NCBI RefSeq assembly: GCF_035555955.1
Contig: NZ_DATMGA010000050.1
Location: 1 to 22,072, forward strand
DNA from: Eoetvoesia sp035555955
GTDB taxonomy: Bacteria > Pseudomonadota > Gammaproteobacteria > Burkholderiales > Burkholderiaceae_B
DNA: 22,072 nucleotides
Reading direction: 5' to 3'
In this document: positions 15,014 to 22,072 of the stretch, one piece after another
How positions within the stretch are numbered: the first letter of the stretch is position 1
Layout of the letters: each line of letters starts with the position of its first letter
The notes under the pieces: model-generated
Databases searched by the model: none
What the model saw: the letters and a program-made list of their open reading frames with translations, nothing else
Told to the model about the DNA's origin: nothing
Made by a program: the position numbers and the translations under genes

Positions 15014-15690
15014 GTCCAACTGAAAAAGCGCCTGTCATTGCCATCGACGGCCCGACGGCTTCGGGCAAGGGCACCATCGCCCAGCGGGTTGCCCAGGCCT
15101 TGGGATGGTCGGTGCTGGACAGCGGGTCGCTATACCGCCTTACGGCGCTGGCCTGCCTGGACGACGGTGTGGATCCCGCCGACGAGGCGGCCGTGGCCCA
15201 GGCGGCGCGCGGCCTGGATGTGCGCTTCGACGGCGGCCGAATTTTTCTTTCGGAACAAGATGTTACCGAGCGCATCCGCGCCGAGGTGGTGGGCAACCTG
15301 GCGTCCCAGGTGGCGGTGCTGGGCGATGTGCGCAAGGCGCTGCTCGACCGCCAGAGGGCGTTCCGGAGGGCGCCGGGCCTGGTTGCCGATGGGCGGGACA
15401 TGGGAACCGTGGTATTTCCGGATGCGCCCCTGAAAGTCTTTCTTGTGGCCGATGTCGCCGCCAGGGCGCAAAGAAGATGTAAGCAGTTGAAGGAAAAGGG
15501 AATTTCTGCTAATCTAGCAAGCCTTATGCAAGATATGGAAGAGCGCGATGCGCGCGACCGTACGCGTTCGAACGCGCCGCTTGTGGCGGCGCCCGATGCG
15601 CATACGGTGGATTCCTCGAATCTATCCATCGATGCAACCGTAAATGCAGTACTCGGCCTTTGGTCGAAATTGGTGTCCTCGAAGGCCTAA
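15010..15690 (+). CDS. cmk: Cytidylate kinase
   Basis: This 226-residue kinase phosphorylates CMP and dCMP with ATP. The P-loop is GPTASGKGT at 14-22. The CMP-binding NMP domain and the signature LVADGRDMGTVVFPDAPLKVFL (within about 132-155) and RDRTRSNAPLVAAPDAHTVD (within about 182-205) identify the bacterial Cmk type. The length is standard. It starts inside the aroA stop (ATGA). It precedes rpsA, a neighbour pair widely conserved in proteobacteria. Its stop codon lies in the loop of a short hairpin (15682-15697). Confidence 0.97.
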   Translation: MSPTEKAPVIAIDGPTASGKGTIAQRVAQALGWSVLDSGSLYRLTALACLDDGVDPADEAAVAQAARGLDVRFDGGRIFLSEQDVTERIRAEVVGNLASQVAVLGDVRKALLDRQRAFRRAPGLVADGRDMGTVVFPDAPLKVFLVADVAARAQRRCKQLKEKGISANLASLMQDMEERDARDRTRSNAPLVAAPDAHTVDSSNLSIDATVNAVLGLWSKLVSSKA

Positions 15691-15697
15691 TGGCCTT
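15682..15697 (+). terminator. Short hairpin over the cmk stop codon, possible weak terminator
   Basis: AAGGCC (15682-15687) and GGCCTT (15692-15697) pair around the loop TAAT, which contains the cmk stop codon. T-rich sequence follows only after several bases (15706-15713). The stem is only 6 bp, so it may attenuate rather than stop transcription into rpsA. Confidence 0.35.
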
Positions 15698-15755
15698 TGC
15701 GGGATTTGTTTTTCACTCCGCCGGGGCCCGCGTGGTCTTGGTGTGTTTTTAATAG

Positions 15756-15782
15756 CCATTCCGGCTTAATGGAATTATTTTA
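15756..15782 (+). promoter_or_regulatory. rpsA translation start region with alternative hairpins
   Basis: Just before the rpsA ATG the leader becomes AT-rich. CCATT (15756-15760) can pair with AATGG (15768-15772), or ATTCC (15758-15762) with GGAAT (15771-15775). Both pairings hide the only Shine-Dalgarno-like bases, GGA at 15771-15773, placed 9 bases from the ATG. Autogenous control of S1 synthesis through structured, SD-poor leaders is known in E. coli. That it works here is inference. Confidence 0.4.
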
Positions 15783-17498
<1,716 letters not shown>

Positions 17499-17503
17499 TT
17501 GGT

Positions 17504-17860
17504 GTGACTAAGTCAGAACTGATCGCAATTCTGGCCAGCCGCTACCCGCAACTGGCCGTGCGCGATACCGATATAGCCGTCAAGACGGTGCTCGATGCCA
17601 TGACCCAGGCCCTGGCCAACGGTCAGCGCATCGAGATCCGCGGCTTTGGCAGCTTTTCGCTATCCGAGCGTTCACCGCGCGTGGGGCGCAACCCCAAGTC
17701 CGGCGAGAAAGTCATGGTGCCCGGCAAACGGGTGCCGCACTTCAAGGCGGGCAAGGAATTGCGCGAGCGGGTCGATGCGGCGTTCGACGCCAAAGTCAAC
17801 ACGGTTTCCGAACCTGACTTCGAGTCGCCGTCCGCAGATCCTCGCTTCATGCACGGCTGA
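17504..17860 (+). CDS. ihfB: Integration host factor subunit beta
   Basis: This 118-residue DNA-bending protein pairs with IHF-alpha to make sharp bends in DNA for recombination and transcription. It begins (V/M)TKSELIAILASRYP from a GTG at 17504, five bases after the rpsA stop. The arm region GRNPKSGEKVMVPGKRVPHF (61-80) contains the intercalating proline P64. HFKAGKELRERV closes the fold at about residue 90. The remaining about 25 residues (VNTVSEPDFESPSADPRFMHG) extend beyond E. coli's 94-residue protein and look disordered. There is no good ribosome binding site, so translation probably depends on ribosomes finishing rpsA. The GTG is the only start that gives the complete conserved N terminus. 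Confidence 0.95.
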   Translation: MTKSELIAILASRYPQLAVRDTDIAVKTVLDAMTQALANGQRIEIRGFGSFSLSERSPRVGRNPKSGEKVMVPGKRVPHFKAGKELRERVDAAFDAKVNTVSEPDFESPSADPRFMHG

Positions 17861-17882
17861 AGGCTTCATTGCCATGTCGTTT

Positions 17883-17919
17883 CAAGCAGGCCTCCCGGTT
17901 TCTCCGGGAGGCCTGCTTG
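17883..17919 (+). terminator. Strong hairpin terminator after ihfB
   Basis: A perfect 16-bp stem (17883-17898 with 17904-17919, beginning CAAGCAGG) surrounds the loop TTTCT. It lies 22 bases after the ihfB stop. The following tail (CTTATGAGG) is poor in T, so termination may rely on the very stable stem or be partial. Confidence 0.85.
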
Positions 17920-17979
17920 CTTATGAGGCGCGAACCGAAAATGTTTGCGCCGATTCGCGGTGAGGGCGGCGATTCCCCT

Positions 17980-17985
17980 TACAAT
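17980..17985 (+). promoter_or_regulatory. Possible lapA promoter -10 box
   Basis: TACAAT matches the sigma-70 -10 consensus at 5 of 6 positions and lies 32 bases before lapA, downstream of the ihfB terminator, where a new promoter is expected. No convincing -35 is seen. Confidence 0.3.
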
Positions 17986-18017
17986 TACCTCATTCCTGAT
18001 CAATTGGAGTTTCTGTC

Positions 18018-18341
18018 ATGCGCTACCTGGTCTGGGCATTAAGGTTGCTGGTCTTCGTGCTGGTTTTATTGTTTGCCCTTAAAAACACCGATCCGGTCAA
18101 TGTCCGTTTCTATGCCGATCACGTCATTGCGGGCGTGCCGCTCATCGTGGTCATGCTGGCGGCTTTTGTCGTGGGCATTGTGTTCACCTTGCTGGCCGTG
18201 TTCCCGGCGAGCTGGCGCCGGCGCCGCGAACTGCGCAAGCTGCGGCGCGACGTGCAACGCCTGCAGGACGCCGGCAAATACGGGACGGAGCCCGATCCCG
18301 TGATCCCGCCTGAAACCATTGCGCCCCTGGCGCCTCTGTAA
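18018..18341 (+). CDS. lapA: LapA-family inner membrane protein (DUF1049)
   Basis: This 107-residue protein has two hydrophobic segments (about residues 4-22 and 38-63) separated by FALKNTDPVNVRFYADHVIAGVPL, the conserved LapA/DUF1049 core. A basic, coiled-coil-like stretch follows (SWRRRRELRKLRRDVQRLQD), then a Pro-rich tail. LapA works beside LapB at the inner membrane in control of LPS amount. GGAG lies 8 bases before the ATG. lapB begins 16 bases after the stop, so the two are co-transcribed, as in enterobacteria. Confidence 0.88.
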   Translation: MRYLVWALRLLVFVLVLLFALKNTDPVNVRFYADHVIAGVPLIVVMLAAFVVGIVFTLLAVFPASWRRRRELRKLRRDVQRLQDAGKYGTEPDPVIPPETIAPLAPL

Positions 18342-18357
18342 TCGCCGAGGCTGATCC

Positions 18358-19575
18358 GTGGACTTCGAACCCTGGTGGCTGATTGTGGTGCCCGTGCTGT
18401 TCGCATTGGGCTGGATTGCCGCGCGCGTCGATATTCGGCAAATGCTGTCCGAAACCCGCGCCTTGCCCGATTCCTATTTCAAGGGCCTTAATTTCATCCT
18501 CAACGAAGAGCCCGACCGAGCCATCGATGCGTTCGTCGAGGTGGCCAAGCTCGACCCCGAAACCACCGAGCTGCATTTCGCCCTGGGCAGCCTGTTCCGC
18601 CGGCGCGGCGAAATGGAGCGCGCCATCCGCGTGCATCAAAGCCTGCTGGCCCGGTCCGATTTGCCTCAGGCCGAGCGCGAACATGCGCAACACGAAATCG
18701 CGCAAGACTTCCTCAAGGCCGGCATGCTGGATCGCGCCGAACAGGCTTTCCAGAACGTGCTGGACACGCGCTTCGCCGTGCAGGCGGTGCGCGCGCTGAT
18801 CCGCATCTACGAGTCCGAGCACGATTGGCCGCGCGCCATCGAAGCGGTAAAGCGGCTGCGCGCCCTGGTCGACGAGCCCGTTCCGCAACTGGTGCATTAT
18901 CAATGCGAACAGGCGCAAACGGCATTGGGCGCCCGGCCGCCCAACCTGCAGGAGGCCGAGGCGGCCCTGGATGCCGCCGACAACGCCGCGGCGGCGCTGC
19001 GCGGCCAGGCGCGCGGGCAGGCTTCCGAAGCGCGCATTGCCATGCTGCGCGCCGCCGTTGCCAAGCTGCGCAACAACCCCGAGCAGCAACGGGCTTATCT
19101 GGAATCCGTGCTGTCCATCGCGCCCGAGTACGCCGGTCTGGTCGCCGGCGAACTGTTCGAGTGCTATCGGACCATAGGCCGGCCCGAAGAAGGCCTGGCA
19201 ACGCTCAAAAACCATTACCTGCGCCATCCCACGCTGGACACCTTCAATGTGGTGTTCCGCGAAATGCGGGCGCAACAAGGGCACGATACGGCCTGGGAGT
19301 TTGCGCGCGATGCTCTGCGGGCCCACCCCTCGCTGCTGGGTCTCGATCGCTTGCTGGAAATCGAGCTGGCAACCGGCGATCGCTCCACATTGCCCAACGT
19401 CACGCCCGATGCCGACCTGAGCCTGCTGCGCTCGCTCATCCACAAGCACACTCAGCGTCTGGATCGTTATTCCTGCAATGTGTGCGGCTTCGAGGCCCGG
19501 CATTTCTATTGGCAGTGCCCGGGCTGCAATTCCTGGGAAACCTACAAGCCTCTGCGCCTCGAGGAGATTAAATGA
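18358..19575 (+). CDS. lapB: LPS assembly protein LapB (YciM)
   Basis: This 405-residue inner-membrane protein adjusts LPS synthesis by bringing the deacetylase LpxC to the FtsH protease. An N-terminal anchor (about residues 4-21) is followed by TPR repeats from about 37 to 340 (for example YFKGLNFILNEEPDRAIDAF and HFALGSLFRRRGEMERAIRV). A C-terminal rubredoxin-like metal knuckle has C373-NV-C376 and C387-PG-C390. All four cysteines are present, so metal binding should be intact. It starts at GTG 18358, with GAGG upstream. The end overlaps hldA by four bases (ATGA), coupling LPS-amount control to heptose synthesis. Confidence 0.94.
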   Translation: MDFEPWWLIVVPVLFALGWIAARVDIRQMLSETRALPDSYFKGLNFILNEEPDRAIDAFVEVAKLDPETTELHFALGSLFRRRGEMERAIRVHQSLLARSDLPQAEREHAQHEIAQDFLKAGMLDRAEQAFQNVLDTRFAVQAVRALIRIYESEHDWPRAIEAVKRLRALVDEPVPQLVHYQCEQAQTALGARPPNLQEAEAALDAADNAAAALRGQARGQASEARIAMLRAAVAKLRNNPEQQRAYLESVLSIAPEYAGLVAGELFECYRTIGRPEEGLATLKNHYLRHPTLDTFNVVFREMRAQQGHDTAWEFARDALRAHPSLLGLDRLLEIELATGDRSTLPNVTPDADLSLLRSLIHKHTQRLDRYSCNVCGFEARHFYWQCPGCNSWETYKPLRLEEIK

Positions 19576-20501
19576 AGCCGTTTCCTGCCCGGGAAATCAA
19601 GGACGTCAACGTCCTGGTCGTCGGCGACATCATGCTCGACCGCTACTGGTTCGGCGAGGTCGAGCGCATTTCACCCGAGGCGCCGGTGCCGGTGGTGCGG
19701 GTGGCGCGCCGTGAAGACCGGCTGGGTGGCGCGGCGAACGTGGCGCGCAATATCGTGGCCCTTGGCGCCCGGGCCACGCTGGTCGGCGTGGTCGGCCGGG
19801 ACGAGGCGGGCGCCAAGGTAGACGAGCTGGCCGCAAGCGAAGGCATTGCCACGCGGCTGGTCGGCGATTCCAGCCTGCATACCACCCTGAAGATGCGGGT
19901 GCTTGGGCGCCAGCAGCAGCTGCTGCGCGTCGATTTCGAAGAAATGCCCCAGGCGGCCAGCCTCGATGGCATCCAGGCCAGCGTGCAGGAGCTTTTGGCC
20001 ACCCATACGGTGGTCGTGCTGTCCGATTATGCCAAGGGTGCGCTGGCGCGGGTCGAATCGCTTATCCAGGCGGCGCGCGAGGCCGGCGTGCCTGTGCTGG
20101 TCGATCCCAAGGGGCATATCTACAAGCGATACTTCGGGGCTACCATCATCACGCCCAACCGTTCCGAAATGCAGGATGCCGTGGGGCGCTGGCGCACCGA
20201 AGAAGAGCTCGACGAGCGCGCACAGCGATTGCGCGAGGAGCTTCATCTCGAAGCCTTGCTGGTCACTCGATCCGAGCAGGGCATGACATTATTCACGTCG
20301 CAGGGGCGCCATCATATCGATGCGCAGGCCCAGGAAGTCTTCGACGTTTCGGGCGCGGGCGACACCGTGCTGGCCACCCTGGCCGTCATGCGGGCGGCCG
20401 GCCTGCCATGGTTCGAAGCGGTCGACTGGGCCAATCGCGCCGGCGGCATTGTTGTAGGCAAGCTGGGCACCTCGGTGGTGGCCGCGGGAGAGTTGGCATG
20501 A
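19572..20501 (+). CDS. hldA: D-glycero-beta-D-manno-heptose-7-phosphate kinase (separate kinase domain of HldE)
   Basis: This 309-residue PfkB/ribokinase-type enzyme phosphorylates heptose-7-phosphate at C1 for the LPS inner core. The start VNVLVVGDIMLDRYWFGEVE, the substrate region RISPEAPVPVVRV and LGGAANVARNI are typical of the RfaE/HldE kinase domain. The catalytic aspartate is D264 in SGAGDT (260-265). E. coli HldE is about 477 residues because it also carries an adenylyltransferase domain. That domain is missing here, so a separate hldC gene is expected elsewhere; this split form is known in betaproteobacteria. GAGGAG precedes the ATG. It overlaps lapB and hldD by 4 bases each. Confidence 0.95.
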   Translation: MKPFPAREIKDVNVLVVGDIMLDRYWFGEVERISPEAPVPVVRVARREDRLGGAANVARNIVALGARATLVGVVGRDEAGAKVDELAASEGIATRLVGDSSLHTTLKMRVLGRQQQLLRVDFEEMPQAASLDGIQASVQELLATHTVVVLSDYAKGALARVESLIQAAREAGVPVLVDPKGHIYKRYFGATIITPNRSEMQDAVGRWRTEEELDERAQRLREELHLEALLVTRSEQGMTLFTSQGRHHIDAQAQEVFDVSGAGDTVLATLAVMRAAGLPWFEAVDWANRAGGIVVGKLGTSVVAAGELA

Positions 20502-21493
20502 TAATCGTTACCGGCGGAGCCGGCTTCATAGGCAGTAACCTGGTTCGCGGCCTCAATAAAAGGGGCTACGACGACATCCTGGTGGTCGACGACCTGACTC
20601 AGGGCGACAAATTCCTGAACCTGGTCGACGGCAAGATCGCCGACTACATGCACAAGGACGATTTTCGCCAGCGCCTGCAGCAAGGGCAGTTCGACAACAT
20701 CGAGGCGGTGCTGCACCAGGGGGCCTGTTCCGACACCACCGAACGCGACGGGCGCTACATGCTCGACAACAATTACCGGGTCACGCTGGAAATCTTCCAG
20801 TATTGCCAGGCGGCCCGGGTACCCTTGCTGTATGCTTCATCGGCGGCGGTGTACGGCGCAGGGCCCGTGTATGCCGAAGACCTCATTTACGAATCGCCCC
20901 TGAACGTATACGGCTATTCCAAGTTCCTGTTCGACCAGGTGCTGCGCCGGCACCTCGACGACCTGAACGCGCCGGTCGTGGGCCTGCGCTACTTCAATGT
21001 GTACGGCCCCAACGAACAGCACAAAGGGCGGATGGCCTCCGTGGCCTTTCACAATATGAACCAGTTCCAGGCCGAAGGCCACGTGCGCCTGTTCGGCGGC
21101 TGGGACGGCTATGCCAACGGCGGGCAGATGCGCGACTTCATCCACATCGACGACGTCGTCAACGTGAACCTGCATTTTCTCGACCACCCCGAGACCTCCG
21201 GCATATTCAATTGCGGCACGGGCCGCGCCCAGCCCTTCAACGATGTCGCCAGCACTGTGGTCAATACGCTGCGCGCCCGGACGGGGCAGCCGGCGCTGCC
21301 GCTGGCCGACCTGGTGCAGCAAAAGCTGATCCGCTACATTCCCTTCCCCGACGACCTCAAGGGGCGCTACCAAAGCCACACCGAGGCCGACCTCACCCAG
21401 TTGAGGGCCGCCGGCTTCGAGCAGCCGCTGCGCGACGTGCAGACTGGCGTGGCCGAGTACGTAAATACGCTGATCGAGCGCGGCAGGCTCTAG
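20498..21493 (+). CDS. hldD: ADP-L-glycero-D-manno-heptose 6-epimerase
   Basis: This 331-residue short-chain dehydrogenase/epimerase turns ADP-D,D-heptose into ADP-L,D-heptose, the form used for the LPS inner core. The NADP-binding motif GGAGFIGSN starts at residue 6. LLYASSAAVYGAG, Y138-GYS-K142 (the Y-x3-K catalytic pair) and RYFNVYGPNEQHKGRMASVA follow, the last being a marker of HldD. The start at 20498 overlaps the hldA stop (ATGA) and has GGGAG upstream. An upstream in-frame start at 20408 would place 30 unrelated residues before the nucleotide-binding strand, so it is rejected. The length matches the family (about 310-330). Confidence 0.96.
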   Translation: MIIVTGGAGFIGSNLVRGLNKRGYDDILVVDDLTQGDKFLNLVDGKIADYMHKDDFRQRLQQGQFDNIEAVLHQGACSDTTERDGRYMLDNNYRVTLEIFQYCQAARVPLLYASSAAVYGAGPVYAEDLIYESPLNVYGYSKFLFDQVLRRHLDDLNAPVVGLRYFNVYGPNEQHKGRMASVAFHNMNQFQAEGHVRLFGGWDGYANGGQMRDFIHIDDVVNVNLHFLDHPETSGIFNCGTGRAQPFNDVASTVVNTLRARTGQPALPLADLVQQKLIRYIPFPDDLKGRYQSHTEADLTQLRAAGFEQPLRDVQTGVAEYVNTLIERGRL

Positions 21494-21556
21494 GAGCGCC
21501 GGCAGGTTCAGGATGCCGCCGGCGCGGGATGCATTGAGTCTGGGCGCAAGTGGTTC

Positions 21557-21584
21557 GGCCCGTCCGTTGACGGGCCTTGTGTTT
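21557..21584 (+). terminator. Terminator after hldD
   Basis: GGCCCGTC and GACGGGCC form a perfect 8-bp stem around CGTT (21557-21576), followed by TTGTGTTT, a partial T-tract. It lies 63 bases after the hldD stop and is the likely end of the lapA-lapB-hldA-hldD transcript. Confidence 0.8.
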
Positions 21585-21664
21585 CTACGAATGGATGTTT
21601 GCCTGTCGGCCGGCTATCCGGCCCGCGCGGGGTGCTTCAAGATGGAGTCTGGCTGCCTTGGCTG

Positions 21665-21684
21665 TTGCGCCGTATTGGGCGCAA
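21665..21684 (+). promoter_or_regulatory. Hairpin in the comEA upstream region
   Basis: TTGCGCC and GGCGCAA pair perfectly around a 6-base loop, 39 bases before the comEA ATG. No T-tract follows, so it is not a terminator. It could be an operator or leader structure. No clear promoter is seen in 21585-21723. Confidence 0.3.
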
Positions 21685-21723
21685 GGCCTGGCGGGCCGTT
21701 CCGTACTTTTTCTGGAGCTAGCC

Positions 21724-22072
21724 ATGAATCCGTTCACCGAATCCACCGTCGCCAGACCCTTGTCCGAAAACAGCCGGGCCGGGCCGTCTCCTTTTTCCCA
21801 GGCCGCGCCTCAGCCCGCGCCGGCATCATTGCCGCCTCCCGTTCACCACGAGTCCGTGCCGGCGGCCCGCTTGGGCACTGCCCCCGCGCGGCGGCCGGCT
21901 TCATGGCTTGGCGGCCTGGCCAAACGCCTGCGGCGGGGCGCTGCCGCGCATGGCGGGATGCATGCGGGCCACCGAGGCAGGGCGGCCGCCTGGGTCCTGC
22001 TGCTGGGCCTGGGGCTGGCCATGCCGGGCCTGGCGGGGGCGGTCGACGTCAATGCCGCCACGCTCGAGCAAC
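21724..22072 (+). CDS. comEA: ComEA-like DNA-uptake protein, cut by the right edge
   Basis: About 116 codons are visible before the window ends. The last part, a hydrophobic segment AWVLLLGLGLAMPGLAGA followed by VDVNAATLEQ, matches the signal/anchor and opening of the ComEA helix-hairpin-helix domain that binds incoming DNA in the periplasm. About 88 residues of Pro/Ala/Ser-rich, then Arg-rich sequence precede it if the ATG at 21724 is used (GGAG 6-9 bases upstream). An in-frame ATG at 21958 (codon 79) would give a normal short signal peptide and the usual ComEA size. The helix-hairpin-helix motifs themselves lie outside the window. A comEA-like gene after hldD is seen in related genomes. 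Confidence 0.78.
   Translation, partial: MNPFTESTVARPLSENSRAGPSPFSQAAPQPAPASLPPPVHHESVPAARLGTAPARRPASWLGGLAKRLRRGAAAHGGMHAGHRGRAAAWVLLLGLGLAMPGLAGAVDVNAATLEQ

Noticed and set aside
18184..19503. 439-residue antisense frame under lapA and lapB
   Set aside because: Shadow of lapB; no family resemblance.
20408..20497. Upstream in-frame start for hldD adding 30 residues
   Set aside because: The extra residues are the out-of-frame end of hldA, and the ATG at 20498 has its own GGGAG site and gives the correct N-terminal nucleotide-binding strand.

Overview
The window comes from a high-GC betaproteobacterium, most likely Alcaligenaceae (Bordetella / Achromobacter / Pusillimonas type). The evidence is the ordered block ompA-ubiG-gph (minus strand) beside gyrA-serC-pheA-tyrA-aroA-cmk-rpsA-ihfB-lapA-lapB-hldA-hldD-comEA (plus strand), together with a ubiquinone pathway and a 193-residue OmpA of the kind found in that family. 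Species cannot be decided from the sequence alone.

Layout. (1) Positions 1-1308 are an accessory strip. They hold a possible divergent gene start at the left edge, an 18-bp imperfect inverted repeat, an intact ChpS/ChpB-type toxin-antitoxin pair with a 17-bp palindrome over its likely promoter, and a frameshifted, C-terminally lost remnant of a different MazE-like antitoxin (DUF3018 type). (2) Positions 1309-5036 are a small catabolic locus: a Rieske oxygenase of the vanillate demethylase type, a divergent LysR regulator with palindromes between them, and a metabolite:H+ symporter. No reductase partner is present. (3) Positions 5133-7560 are read leftward: ompA, a strong hairpin terminator, then ubiG-gph and a small acidic protein of unknown function. 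(4) Positions 7877-15690 form one tightly packed plus-strand unit, gyrA-serC-pheA-tyrA-aroA-cmk. Its genes overlap by 1, 8, 4 and 4 bases, with one 13-base gap; it joins DNA gyrase to serine, phenylalanine/tyrosine and chorismate synthesis and to CMP kinase. (5) rpsA and ihfB follow, closed by a 16-bp perfect hairpin. (6) lapA-lapB-hldA-hldD is an envelope/LPS operon with 4-base overlaps, closed by a terminator, then comEA, which runs off the right edge.

Most of the window is ordinary conserved core genome. I see no clear undescribed system. The points most worth a second look are the stacked and decaying toxin-antitoxin strip, the ubiG gene that starts only 20 bases after a strong terminator, the alternative hairpins over the rpsA start, and the unusual proline-rich N-terminal extension of ComEA.
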